A stretch of 64,000 nucleotides of DNA, taken from assembly GCF_001183545.1 (NCBI RefSeq), contig NZ_KQ236688.1:2261149-2325148 (forward strand), written 5' to 3'. Of this stretch, positions 26,701 to 35,831 are shown one piece after another (position 1 is the stretch's first letter; every line of letters begins with the position of its first letter). The notes beneath the pieces were generated by a model, which was given only the letters and a program-made list of their open reading frames with translations, searched no databases and was not told the origin of the DNA. Source of the DNA: Cellvibrio sp. pealriver. Lineage in GTDB: Bacteria; Pseudomonadota; Gammaproteobacteria; Pseudomonadales; Cellvibrionaceae. The position numbers and the translations under genes were made by a program.

Positions 26701-28158
26701 TTATTGCAGGGTTTCAACCCGATTACGACCACCGGATTTCGCCAGATACAAGGCGCGATCAGCGCGGGCAAAGAAATGAACTAAGGTCTCTACCCCACCA
26801 AATTCCGCCACCCCAAAGCTGCCGGTGATCTGCAGGGTTTTATTACCTAATTGGAATTGCTCTGCTGCCATGACTTCGCGTAATTTTTCTGCAACTCCTT
26901 GCGCGGCATCGAGCGAGGTTTGTTTTAGCAAAATCAAAAATTCTTCACCACCCCAGCGACATAGCACATCGCCATTGCGCAAACTATTTTCAAGCAGCCG
27001 TGCAACACGCATGATCACCCTGTCACCCGTCAGGTGGCCGTGACTGTCGTTAATATTTTTGAAATGATCGATATCGAGCAGAATCATCGATAGTGGTGTT
27101 TTTGCCCGATGTGCTTCATGCACGGCTTGCTCAAACATCAATTCAAAAGCATGGCGGTTGAGTAATCCAGTGAGCGAATCGGTTGCTGCAACGTTTTCCA
27201 AGCGACGCTGAAAACGGTTGACGCTATACAAACACAGCAACAACACCAAGGCAGTCACCAATGCACTGATTGCAATATTCCCCACAAAAACTTGCTGTAC
27301 TTTGGCAATTTCAGCATCTTCGGTTTGTTCAACCACCAGATACCAATTGAACTCAGGAATATAACGTGAGCTGAGCATAATTTTGCCCGCTTCATTTTCA
27401 TATTCCAGATTGGTGGGCTGGGTATTTTTATTGATAATTTTATCGGCAATTGTCGTGATGCCAGGTAATTCATGGATAGAACCTTTGTGCAATTCCCCTG
27501 TCTTCGCCGAGACAATAATGTCCCCCTGGTCATTCACAAAATAGACCCTGCGATTAAAGCGTTTCTGGATATCGTCAATCACACGAGCGAGGGATTCCAA
27601 AGGAACACCGATTCCCGTTGCACCGATAAAATTTCCTTCGTAATCAAATACGCGATAATTAATAAATACTGTCACAGTATCGTTATTGGCCAGATCCACA
27701 TCCAGATTCATTTCGTAAGCGTGTTTCATATCGCGTACGCGAAAAAACCAGGTATCGCGCGGTTCGGTTTCTTTTACGGTTTTGAGAATACCTTGGGGAT
27801 AATAATAATGGCGGGTTTTATCCGAGACCAAAAAACTGCTGACCGCGCTGTATTCTTGCTTCACTTCATTTAAATAGCGCGTAATTTGCGATGCATCTTG
27901 TTCGCCGGACAAAATCCAGTCGCGCACAAATGTGTCGCTGGCCATTAATGATGAGATAAACGTAGGGCGCAGCACATCGCGCTGGATTTCTGAATAGATA
28001 TTATCGCCTGTCAGGGGTAGCCCCTGGTCGATGATCGAATGGCGGATTTGATCGCGGGATACCCAATAGCTGGCCAAACTGGTGGCAAGGAAACCCATGA
28101 TCAAAATTGCACCTAACCACACCAGCAAACTGTATTTCTTCCAAAACACACTGAACAT
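26701..28158 (-). CDS. Membrane diguanylate cyclase with periplasmic sensor domain
   Basis: Starting at the ATG at 28158 the product has ~485 residues: a transmembrane helix (~10-32), a periplasmic Cache-like sensor (~33-280), a second transmembrane helix (~283-305) and a cytoplasmic GGDEF domain (~320-480). The catalytic signature is RWGGEEF, and an intact inhibitory I-site RNGD sits five residues before it, so product inhibition is likely. It should make cyclic di-GMP in response to an extracellular signal. It lies between the receptor operator and the metalloprotease, and could bear on the exopolysaccharide locus further right, but no direct link is visible. Confidence 0.93.
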   Translation of the reverse strand: MFSVFWKKYSLLVWLGAILIMGFLATSLASYWVSRDQIRHSIIDQGLPLTGDNIYSEIQRDVLRPTFISSLMASDTFVRDWILSGEQDASQITRYLNEVKQEYSAVSSFLVSDKTRHYYYPQGILKTVKETEPRDTWFFRVRDMKHAYEMNLDVDLANNDTVTVFINYRVFDYEGNFIGATGIGVPLESLARVIDDIQKRFNRRVYFVNDQGDIIVSAKTGELHKGSIHELPGITTIADKIINKNTQPTNLEYENEAGKIMLSSRYIPEFNWYLVVEQTEDAEIAKVQQVFVGNIAISALVTALVLLLCLYSVNRFQRRLENVAATDSLTGLLNRHAFELMFEQAVHEAHRAKTPLSMILLDIDHFKNINDSHGHLTGDRVIMRVARLLENSLRNGDVLCRWGGEEFLILLKQTSLDAAQGVAEKLREVMAAEQFQLGNKTLQITGSFGVAEFGGVETLVHFFARADRALYLAKSGGRNRVETLQ

Positions 28159-28245
28159 CAATCAACTTCCTGCCTCTAATTTTCAGGAAGTCTAGCAGAG
28201 CATTCCGCTACAAACCCGATTGTTTTATCGGGCCGATAATAAAAA

Positions 28246-28263
28246 GCCCGGCCTAAGCCGGGC
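28246..28263 (-). terminator. Rho-independent terminator of the metalloprotease gene
   Basis: The minus strand reads GCCCGGC, loop TTAG, GCCGGGC, then TTTTTATTAT. It lies 57 bp beyond the protease stop. A second stem (CCCGAT...ATCGGG, 28215-28232) follows. Confidence 0.88.
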
Positions 28264-28319
28264 AAAAGACAGACCCAAACAGACAATCAACTTTCAACGG
28301 ACTCATCAAACGATAAAGG

Positions 28320-29801
28320 TCACACAGTACACTTACAGGCTTTAAGTGCTGCCTTATATTCAAGCTCCAATGCTTTCAAGGTTGCCAAGGCTGTCGCAGC
28401 TGCAGTTGTCAGCCCCGCGGTTTTCGCTTTCTCGGCGGTTGTTGCTGCAACAGCGGTGTTATAGGTAGCAGTTGCTGTATTCACCGCTTGTGTTGCTGGA
28501 GCAATCAGCTGCTGCGCCGTGTTGGCCTCGGCAAGTGCCGCAGTAATTTGTTCGATCAATGTGTTGTACTTGGTCACCAGATTATTGTAGGCCGTTAATT
28601 TGGCAGACTTGGTTGTTGCGGTTGCTGAATTGTAGGCGGTCAACGCCGTATTCAATTGGGTAACCAGTGGATCAACTTTGGCGACTAGCCCATTGTATTT
28701 GGCAACGGCTTTTTCATAGGTTTTAGTGGCAGTAGTCAGGCTTCTTGTCGCGGCAGTCAGATTGGTTTTGGCCGTTCTTTCTGCTGTGGTTTTTTCTGCA
28801 ATGGCAACTTTATTGGCAGCCACTGCCGCAGCAGCGGACGAATGCGCAGCGCGTGCAACTTCCACTTTATTTTTCAACACTGCTGCATCGGAATTACTCA
28901 CACTGCTTGCAGAACTTGATGATTTGCTGGACGATTTATTGGAAGAAGGCGCTGCGCTGGAACTGGATTTTGATGACGATGATGCAGCACTCGATGCAGG
29001 CGCACCCGCGTAAAAATTGGCGATTTGCGGCCCGGTAATATTGAGCGCATAACGCGCATCAGCACCGCTGGTTGTGTTATTGCGATCAACACCGCAGGGT
29101 TGGTTTTTACAGGTCACTAAATCCGGATTGGAAAATTTGTAAACTTTGCCATCCCAGTAGTCCACGTTGAATTCATTCTGATAGGCCATCACAGTTGTAA
29201 ATGAATTAACAACACCATACCCCAATGCGTAATGCAATACGCCACCAACACCATCCTGTTTGCGCGAATGTTTTAAACCCATGTTATGGCCAAGCTCGTG
29301 GGCAGTGACAAAATCGCCGCAAGAATTAATCGCCACATGGGAAAACATATAGGCTTTGTGGCCAGCACTCATGGTGCCATTACTGCCACCTACCCAGGCA
29401 ACACCACAACTGCCGTGAATTTGTTTGTAGGGGCGATACAAAATCACCATATCGGCTTTTGCTTGTTCACGCGCGGCAGCAACGCCACTGAAGGCTGCAT
29501 CCTGATTGAAGGTGATCGCATTCAATGCCGTTTCAGCAGCATTGTCATCGGTGTAACTGACCTTCATGGTTTTAGCAACGCGCACTTCAAGATCGACACC
29601 ACTATCGGCGTAAATTTGATTGGTAACTTGGAAGATTTGATTGATACGAGTGGTAGGATCGCCACCGTAAAGTGCTGCAGCACCATCGGTATAAACCACT
29701 AATACATCGATTGCTGTCGATGCCGCCAATGCGGGAAAGGTTAACGCAGATAAAATAATTGCAGCGGTAGAACGAACCACTTTTTGTACGAAAGTTTTCA
29801 T
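28320..29801 (-). CDS. Secreted reprolysin-like zinc metalloprotease with Ser-rich linker and helical C-terminal region
   Basis: The 493-residue product has a signal peptide (1-27), a metzincin catalytic domain (~28-266) with zinc ligands H168, H172 and H178 and catalytic E169 in HELGHNMGLKH, and the Met-turn VMAY (M205). Then come a Ser-rich linker (~267-305) and ~190 residues rich in Ala, Thr and Lys with heptad-like spacing, which should form long helices. Secreted M12-like proteases usually carry an N-terminal prodomain, but here the mature domain starts directly after the signal peptide. The gene just upstream encodes a prodomain-like protein. The final residues KACKCTV give a paired-cysteine end. 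Substrate unknown. Confidence 0.88.
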   Translation of the reverse strand: MKTFVQKVVRSTAAIILSALTFPALAASTAIDVLVVYTDGAAALYGGDPTTRINQIFQVTNQIYADSGVDLEVRVAKTMKVSYTDDNAAETALNAITFNQDAAFSGVAAAREQAKADMVILYRPYKQIHGSCGVAWVGGSNGTMSAGHKAYMFSHVAINSCGDFVTAHELGHNMGLKHSRKQDGVGGVLHYALGYGVVNSFTTVMAYQNEFNVDYWDGKVYKFSNPDLVTCKNQPCGVDRNNTTSGADARYALNITGPQIANFYAGAPASSAASSSSKSSSSAAPSSNKSSSKSSSSASSVSNSDAAVLKNKVEVARAAHSSAAAAVAANKVAIAEKTTAERTAKTNLTAATRSLTTATKTYEKAVAKYNGLVAKVDPLVTQLNTALTAYNSATATTKSAKLTAYNNLVTKYNTLIEQITAALAEANTAQQLIAPATQAVNTATATYNTAVAATTAEKAKTAGLTTAAATALATLKALELEYKAALKACKCTV

Positions 29802-29960
29802 AAAAGTTTCTCTGTTGACTTTACTAAAAACCCTCCGTGATTAACAAAAGATGGAACCCATTTTCCAAATTTCGATGCGCATCCATTAAAGCCAAACCGC
29901 ACTAACCGCTATGTTTTTTTACTCATTACCATCTGCCCCCAATAAAATATTTTGTTTGTA

Positions 29961-30674
29961 TTACTCATGATCATGCGCATGAGGAATTTCAAGATAATCG
30001 TTTTTTCCCGGCTCCGATAATTCAAACTCGGAAGGGTTTTTATACACCCAACCACTACCGTTCACTGACTCCAGCGTGTAACTGCCTTGCGGTGTGGTGA
30101 TGGTGGCAAATACTGAATTGCCGCCATAAGTCATCACCACCGGATATTCATCGCCATGGCCTTCCAAGTACCCGCGCCAGCTGTAATCCCCGTTGGGATT
30201 TTCATGGCTGGATGCCACCTTGGCGACCAATTCACTTCCGCCTGGCAACATCAATTTCACTTGCTCGCCCACACCGGGATACGCGGGGGAATCCATATCC
30301 ACACTCACCGGTTCATAATCCACTACTGCATCCGGCAGGGGAATCGCAGGGGAAACCTGCGGGTCGGCCTGCCAGGCATTTGTCGCTGTGCTTGTGTCCA
30401 AAACCGTGCCTGTGTCAGACGTTGTCGCCTTTGCTTGCATCGCCGCTTGCCCAATCAGGGCATCCTGCGCTTGCTGCAGTGCAGCTTCGGCATTTACCAA
30501 CGCATCAGGATCAAGCGAAAGCTGGGCAACGGGCGCAGGCTGTAGTTCTTGCAAGCGCTCGTCGGGCTGCAATATATGGCTATTACGGGAGACCTGATAC
30601 AACACCAGCAATACGGCAACCACAACAAACACCCAGTAGATGCGCTTTAGGTTGCTACCGGAACTGCGTGACAT
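29961..30674 (-). CDS. Membrane-anchored protein resembling a detached metalloprotease prodomain
   Basis: The 237-residue protein has one N-terminal transmembrane helix (IYWVFVVVAVLLVLYQV, ~11-27), a Gln/Ala-rich spacer and a C-terminal beta-rich part (~120-225). That part follows the pattern of prodomains in bacterial secreted metzincins: VKLMLPGGSELVAKV, DYSWRGYLEGHGDEYPVVMT, SVFATITTPQGSYTLESV and GSGWVYK. It ends in a His/Asp tail (HAHDHE). An AGGATG ribosome site precedes the ATG. The protease gene follows 159 bp downstream on the same strand with no strong terminator between. The role as chaperone or inhibitor of that protease is inferred. Confidence 0.6.
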   Translation of the reverse strand: MSRSSGSNLKRIYWVFVVVAVLLVLYQVSRNSHILQPDERLQELQPAPVAQLSLDPDALVNAEAALQQAQDALIGQAAMQAKATTSDTGTVLDTSTATNAWQADPQVSPAIPLPDAVVDYEPVSVDMDSPAYPGVGEQVKLMLPGGSELVAKVASSHENPNGDYSWRGYLEGHGDEYPVVMTYGGNSVFATITTPQGSYTLESVNGSGWVYKNPSEFELSEPGKNDYLEIPHAHDHE

Positions 30675-30847
30675 ACAGGCATCCTGATCAATAATTCACC
30701 TGTATAAAATTAAGACAAAGACCGAAAATTAGCCAGTTTTTATTACCTTAAGTGAAAAAATAATCTAATTTTTATTTATTTTTAAAAATAAAATTATTAA
30801 AAATCAGAATAAAGTAATTAAACGAGTTTTTCTTAGCTGATGAAAAC

Positions 30848-30887
30848 GATGAACAGCAGACAATAAAGATGAATAACGGACAATAAA
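30848..30887. repeat. Two tandem imperfect 20-bp repeats
   Basis: GATGAACAGCAGACAATAAA is followed directly by GATGAATAACGGACAATAAA, 17 of 20 identical, in the 259-bp gap between the prodomain-like gene and glyA. The gap also holds an AT-rich stretch (30745-30815) suited to a promoter, and the glyA terminator. Confidence 0.75.
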
Positions 30888-30915
30888 AAAGGCAGCCGGT
30901 CAGGCTGCCTTTTTT
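30885..30915. terminator. Bidirectional intrinsic terminator after glyA
   Basis: AAAAAAGGCAGCC, loop GGTCA, GGCTGCCTTTTTT. The 13-bp symmetrical stem has A and T runs on both sides, so it can terminate in either direction. It lies 18 bp after the glyA stop. Confidence 0.93.
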
Positions 30916-30933
30916 ATTGCGCTAATCTTGCGA

Positions 30934-32199
30934 TTAGTTAGCGTAAACCGGGAAGGTTTTGCACAGATCAGCAACCTTGCCTCTAACCTGGTCGATCGCT
31001 GCGTCGGCATTACCTGCTTCCAGTGCATCGAAAATATCGCAGATCCAGTGGGTCAGTTGCACACACTCGGCTTCTTTGAAGCCGCGGGTAGTGATTGCCG
31101 GAGTACCTACGCGGATACCTGAGGTCACAAACGGTGAACGTGGGTCGTTAGGTACGGCGTTTTTGTTCACAGTGATGTGCGCTTTGCCCAGTGCTTCGTC
31201 GGCATCTTTACCTGAGTAGGATTTGCCGATCAGATCAACCAACATCAGGTGGTTTTCAGTACCGCCAGAAACAATTTTGATACCGCGCTCAAGGAAGGTT
31301 TTAGCCATCGCCTTGGCATTCACCACGACTTGTTGTTGGTAAGCCTTGTATTCAGGAGTCATGGCTTCTTTGAAGCTGACCGCTTTAGCAGCGATCACAT
31401 GCATCAAAGGACCACCCTGACCGCCAGGGAAAACAGCCGAGTTCAACTTCTTCTCGATCTCTTCGTTGGCTTTGGCAAGGATGATACCGCCACGTGGACC
31501 GCGCAGGGTTTTGTGGGTGGTAGAGGTGGTTACGTCAGCGATTTGCACCGGATTAGGGTACAGGCCAGCAGCGACCAAACCAGCAACGTGAGCCATGTCT
31601 ACCATCAGGTAAGCGCCTACTTTATCGGCGATATCGCGGAAGCGTTGCCAATCCAATACTTGTGAGTAGGCTGAAAAACCGGCAACGATCATTTTTGGCT
31701 TGTGCTCAACCGCCAAGCGCTCGATCTCTTCGTAATCAACCAAACCGGTTTCCGGATTTAGACCATATTGCACAGAATTGTAAATTTTACCCGAGAAGTT
31801 CACTTTGGCACCGTGAGTCAGGTGACCGCCGTGAGCCAAGCTCATACCTAATACGGTATCGCCCGGTGCACAAAGCGCAGCGTAAACCGCAGTGTTGGCT
31901 TGTGAGCCCGAGTGAGGTTGTACGTTGGCGTAATCGGCACCGAACAGTTGCTTGGCGCGCTCAATTGCCAACGCTTCTGACTGGTCAACATACTCACAGC
32001 CACCGTAGTAACGCTTGCCCGGATAACCTTCGGCGTACTTGTTGGTAAGCTTGGTACCTTGCGCCGCCATAACCAACGGGCTGGTGTAGTTTTCAGACGC
32101 AATCAGCTCGATATGCTCTTCCTGACGGCGACCTTCATTTTCAATAGAAGCCCAGATGTCGGGATCAAAAGAAGCAAGCGTTTGGTTTTTATCAAACAT
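30934..32199 (-). CDS. glyA: Serine hydroxymethyltransferase
   Basis: The 421-residue PLP enzyme interconverts serine and glycine with tetrahydrofolate, the main cellular source of one-carbon units. Starting at the ATG at 32199 ([16 protein letters not shown]), preceded by AGGAAC, gives the family length; a longer frame to 32316 lacks support. Conserved motifs include [29 protein letters not shown], the PLP lysine in [14 protein letters not shown] (the K of HKTLRG) and [10 protein letters not shown]. It is monocistronic, ending in a symmetrical terminator. Confidence 0.98.
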   Translation of the reverse strand: MFDKNQTLASFDPDIWASIENEGRRQEEHIELIASENYTSPLVMAAQGTKLTNKYAEGYPGKRYYGGCEYVDQSEALAIERAKQLFGADYANVQPHSGSQANTAVYAALCAPGDTVLGMSLAHGGHLTHGAKVNFSGKIYNSVQYGLNPETGLVDYEEIERLAVEHKPKMIVAGFSAYSQVLDWQRFRDIADKVGAYLMVDMAHVAGLVAAGLYPNPVQIADVTTSTTHKTLRGPRGGIILAKANEEIEKKLNSAVFPGGQGGPLMHVIAAKAVSFKEAMTPEYKAYQQQVVVNAKAMAKTFLERGIKIVSGGTENHLMLVDLIGKSYSGKDADEALGKAHITVNKNAVPNDPRSPFVTSGIRVGTPAITTRGFKEAECVQLTHWICDIFDALEAGNADAAIDQVRGKVADLCKTFPVYAN

Positions 32200-32583
32200 A
32201 GGTAGTTCCTGTGGAAAGTCCTGAGTTGACCAGCAAGCCAGAAATGGCCGCCGTGTTAATGGGAAGGGGAGAAAGATAGGCGCGCATTGTACACCAGCCG
32301 CACAAATGCCTTCCACGCAAAAAACTCATCCCCAGCATCAATTCCATTCATGCAGATAACAATTTCTCCCTATAGGGACGGCAGAAATCGCACCAATAGC
32401 GTGCAAAAAAGCAAGATTTTGAGAAATGGAGACAGGGATTCTCCACGCCATATCTACATTTACACGCCATTTTTTGAGGGTGAATCTGGCCTGTCACACA
32501 GATTTATCTTTTTTTTAGCATGCTTTAGCCAATTAGGCCTCGCTTTTGCAGTGTTTGGCGTGATCTTCCTTATTCAACAGCCT

Positions 32584-32617
32584 CTGGTCTGACAGCTTCC
32601 GGGCTGACCAGTTTTTT
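32584..32617 (+). terminator. Attenuator-like hairpin in the leader of the exopolysaccharide operon
   Basis: CTGGTC (32584-32589) pairs with GACCAG (32606-32611); AGC/GCT extends the stem past a bulge, and six T residues follow. It ends 14 bp before the ATG of the first export gene, with the ribosome site AAGGA between. No plus-strand gene ends before it, so it looks like an attenuator. The rest of 32200-32583 shows no gene. Confidence 0.6.
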
Positions 32618-32631
32618 ATTAAGGACAACAC

Positions 32632-33456
32632 ATGTCATCGGGATTTTCCAAATGGTTCGCTGGACTGGGTGTGGTAATCGCCGCACTTGGTGCGCCAGTA
32701 CTAGCACAAACTGCACACCATAATCTTGCCAGCTACACCATCGGTGCTGGCGATGAAATACGCATTACCGTCTACGGCCAGCCGGAGCTGGCCGCCGAAA
32801 CCCAGGTCAGTGCCGATGGTATGGTCATGATTCCACTCTTGGGCAATTTGCCTATCGCCGGAAAAACCAGTGCAGATGCAGCCGCCTTGATCGCTAGCCG
32901 CTACGAAGCAGGCAATGTGTTGAAAAACGCCCAGGTCAACCTGTTAGTCACCAAGTATCGCAGTCAGGTTGTTGCCATTCTGGGCAAGGTGAATAACCCC
33001 GGCAAACTGGTGTTGGAAGGGCCGACCAGCCTCACCCAGGCGCTGGCATGGGCGGGCGGCATTTCGCCCTCGGGCAGTGAGCGGATTGTGCTGATGCGCA
33101 TTACCCGCGAAGGCAAGCAGGAGCGTATCGAGTACGACCTGCAACAGCTGCTGCATCAGGAAAACGAATTGTTGCCTACCGTCTGGCTCAGGAATGGCGA
33201 CACGATTTACGTGCCCAACGCTGGTCGCTTTTATTTAAACGGTGAGGTTCACACACCCGGTATGTATCCACTTGACCGCCCGCTGAGCGTACGTCAGGCG
33301 TTGAGTGCTGGCGGAGGCCCAACCGCGCGTGCCAGCGAAAACAGTGTGAAGTTATTCCGTCAACATGAGAACGGCGCGGTAAAAGAGTTAAAAGCCAAAC
33401 CCGATGATCAGGTACAAGACGGTGATGTACTGGTCGTTAAGGAAAGCCTTTTCTAA
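32632..33456 (+). CDS. Outer-membrane polysaccharide export protein (Wza/GumB/EpsE type)
   Basis: The 274-residue product has a cleavable signal peptide (ending APVLAQ) and a polysaccharide-export domain (~35-115; YTIGAGDEIRITVYGQPEL) followed by two SLBB-type segments (~118-175 and ~200-265). These assemble into the periplasmic and outer-membrane channel for secreted polysaccharide. There is no lipobox cysteine, unlike Wza. It is the first gene of a plus-strand operon with the chain-length protein 30 bp downstream. Confidence 0.9.
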   Translation: MSSGFSKWFAGLGVVIAALGAPVLAQTAHHNLASYTIGAGDEIRITVYGQPELAAETQVSADGMVMIPLLGNLPIAGKTSADAAALIASRYEAGNVLKNAQVNLLVTKYRSQVVAILGKVNNPGKLVLEGPTSLTQALAWAGGISPSGSERIVLMRITREGKQERIEYDLQQLLHQENELLPTVWLRNGDTIYVPNAGRFYLNGEVHTPGMYPLDRPLSVRQALSAGGGPTARASENSVKLFRQHENGAVKELKAKPDDQVQDGDVLVVKESLF

Positions 33457-33486
33457 AGGGACGCGTTTTAAAACAGGAGCGATAAG

Positions 33487-34899
33487 ATGAACCTCACCAC
33501 CCTGATTGGTATTTTGCTCGCCCGCAAGTGGGTGATTGTTATCACCTGCGCATTGGCATTGGCCGGTGCGCTGCTGCTGACCCTGCTCACGCCCAAATCG
33601 TTTACCGCTACGACTGACCTGTTGGTTGACAGCCGGGGGGTAGATCCGATTAGCGGGCAGGCTCAACCCGGGCGAATTACCACCGGTTATCTGGCAACCC
33701 AGGCGGATGTGATCCGCAGCCGCAATGTCGCCACGAAAGTGATTGCCGACCTGGCACTGGAGAAAAATCCCGCCATTATCAAAGCCATCAAATTAAGTGG
33801 CGATGCTGCTGGCGACCAGCGTCGCATTCTCGCGTTTCTCGCACAGGGCTTAGGAGTAACGCCCAAACGCGATAGCAGCGTGCTGACCATCAGCTTCCAG
33901 GCACAAAACCCTGAACTGGCGGCAGACATTGCCAATGCGTTTGCCCAAGCCTACATGATCACCAACCTGGAGCTGCGCATTGAACCTGCCAAGCAAACCA
34001 GCCAGTGGTACAACCAGCAGTTGACCGGACTGCGCGATGAACTGATTGAAAAACAAAATGCCCTGTCCAGTTATCAGGAAGAGCACAACATTTTGGCCTC
34101 ATCGGATCGGCTGGATCTGGAGTCCGCCAAGCTTGCGGATTTGTCGTCGATGCTGATCGCAGTACAAAGCGAGCGTTTGAACTCCCAAAGCCGCAGCGAC
34201 CAGATTGCCAATGCCAAAACCGGGGATTTCAAAAGCCGGGCCATGGATAACCCACAGGTACAAAGTCTGGCGGCCGATTTAGCCCAGGCCCAGGCACGCT
34301 TGGGTGAAGTGGCGCGCCAGGTGGGCGAAAACCACCCCCAATATCGTCAGGCGCTAAGTGAAGTCGATACACTCAAAAAGCAAATGAACCTGATGATCGA
34401 TGTCATCACCGGCAGCTTGCAGTCGTCGGTTGAGCTCGCCATCGCCCGGGAAGAACAACTCAAAGCAGAGCTGGCCAACCAGAAAGAACTGGTGCTGCAA
34501 CTGAGCCGCAACCGCAACCAACTTGCGCTGCTCAAGCAAGAGGCCGATAACGCCCAGGCCGCTTACGATGCTGCACTGGCGCGCAGCGCCCAGTCGCGTC
34601 TTGAAAGCCAGATCGCTACCACCGATGTCGCCGTGCTAAACAGCGCCCTCACTCCCTCGCGGCCAACATCGCCCAAACCCGCCATGACCCTGGTGCTCGC
34701 TTGCGTTGCGGGGCTACTACTGGGTACCGCGATTGCCCTTGGCTGGGAATGGCTGGATCAGCGCATCCGTCACCCCTATGACCTCGAACAAGAGCTGGGC
34801 TTGGCCGTGCTTGCCTATATTCCCCATGAAGGTTCAAGCGCGCGCGCCACAACCGGCATTTTCAAGAAAGCGGGTATTTTTAAGGAGGCAACATCATGA
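33487..34899 (+). CDS. Polysaccharide chain-length/co-polymerase protein (Wzz/EpsF/GumC type)
   Basis: The 470-residue protein has an N-terminal transmembrane helix (~13-32), a long periplasmic coiled-coil region (~170-370) and a second transmembrane helix (~400-420) preceded by the proline-rich RPTSPKPAMT, the layout of polysaccharide co-polymerases. There is no kinase domain in the same chain; that function is in the next gene, whose start overlaps this stop by 4 bp. It sets polymer length together with the polymerase. Confidence 0.9.
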   Translation: MNLTTLIGILLARKWVIVITCALALAGALLLTLLTPKSFTATTDLLVDSRGVDPISGQAQPGRITTGYLATQADVIRSRNVATKVIADLALEKNPAIIKAIKLSGDAAGDQRRILAFLAQGLGVTPKRDSSVLTISFQAQNPELAADIANAFAQAYMITNLELRIEPAKQTSQWYNQQLTGLRDELIEKQNALSSYQEEHNILASSDRLDLESAKLADLSSMLIAVQSERLNSQSRSDQIANAKTGDFKSRAMDNPQVQSLAADLAQAQARLGEVARQVGENHPQYRQALSEVDTLKKQMNLMIDVITGSLQSSVELAIAREEQLKAELANQKELVLQLSRNRNQLALLKQEADNAQAAYDAALARSAQSRLESQIATTDVAVLNSALTPSRPTSPKPAMTLVLACVAGLLLGTAIALGWEWLDQRIRHPYDLEQELGLAVLAYIPHEGSSARATTGIFKKAGIFKEATS

Positions 34900-35789
34900 A
34901 TGATCTTGCACAGCGCATGACCGCCAACGCGATTCACAGTGACCCGCTTCATACGACCATCAACACCCACCAAATGGGGCCCATGTTGGTCGCTATGGGC
35001 AAACTAAGCCCCAAGGATTTGGCACAGATTCTGGCGACCCAAAAAAAGCTGGGTATACGTTTTGGTGAAGCCGCGCTCAGTTTGGGACTGGTGAATGAAG
35101 ACGACATCAAGACCATTCTGGCCGAACAATTTTCCTACACCAAAACGCCCGCCGCATCGAGCAAACTGGATCACCGCTTGAGTGCATTGTTCCAGCCCGA
35201 TAGCCGTCAAGCGGAGGCCTTGCGCAACTTGCGCAGCGAATTGATGCTGCGCTATTTCAACCCCAAGCCGCACAGCTCATTGACACTGATCAGTGCCGAG
35301 GATGCCCAGGGCTCGGCACTGACCGCCGCCAATCTGGCGGTCAGTTTTGCGCAACTGGGACTGCGCACATTGTTGGTTGATACCAACCTGCGTGCACCGC
35401 AACTCAATACTGTATTTAACTTGCCAGAGAATCTGCCGGGGCTATCGGATTGGATTGCCAACCGCACCTCGGTAGCACCAATCAACATCGATGCAGTGCG
35501 TTCGCTCTGGGTGCTGCCCGCCGGAACGCGCGCGCCCAATCCGCAGGAATTGCTGTCGGGTAAACACTATCAGGAACTACTTGATGCCTTGACGCAGGGT
35601 TTCGATATCACCCTGCTCAGCACTGCGCCTATGGATTCCAACCGCGATGCCCAGATTGTCGCTGCGCAATCGGGAGCGGCTTTGTTGCTGGTACGCCAGC
35701 ACCAGACCAAAACCCGGACACTCAGCGCAATTTGCCAGCGGTTGCGCGAGTTGGGGGTGCGTCTACTGGGATCGGCTTTGCTGGGTTAA
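34896..35789 (+). CDS. BY-kinase-like protein (EpsG/CpsD type) with degenerate nucleotide-binding loop
   Basis: The 297-residue protein begins with a MshEN/GspE-N-like helical domain (~28-82; KLSPKDLAQILATQKKLG, VNEDDIKTILAEQF), then a P-loop kinase-like domain (~105-297). The fold is recognised from AANLAVSFAQLGLRTLLVDT with the Walker A' aspartate D162. The Walker A segment reads SAEDAQGSALTAANL, with no lysine or arginine where G-K-S or G-R-S is expected. No tyrosine cluster is seen at the C-terminus. It probably assists the co-polymerase, and its catalytic activity is doubtful. It overlaps the previous gene by 4 bp. Confidence 0.8.
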   Translation: MNDLAQRMTANAIHSDPLHTTINTHQMGPMLVAMGKLSPKDLAQILATQKKLGIRFGEAALSLGLVNEDDIKTILAEQFSYTKTPAASSKLDHRLSALFQPDSRQAEALRNLRSELMLRYFNPKPHSSLTLISAEDAQGSALTAANLAVSFAQLGLRTLLVDTNLRAPQLNTVFNLPENLPGLSDWIANRTSVAPINIDAVRSLWVLPAGTRAPNPQELLSGKHYQELLDALTQGFDITLLSTAPMDSNRDAQIVAAQSGAALLLVRQHQTKTRTLSAICQRLRELGVRLLGSALLG

Positions 35790-35831
35790 CGCTGAATACC
35801 CGTGACGATGTTGATGTAGGGAAAGGTTCAG

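Noticed and set aside
32287..32592. A 101-codon frame before the export gene
   Set aside because: Contains the attenuator-like region, lacks a ribosome site and domain.
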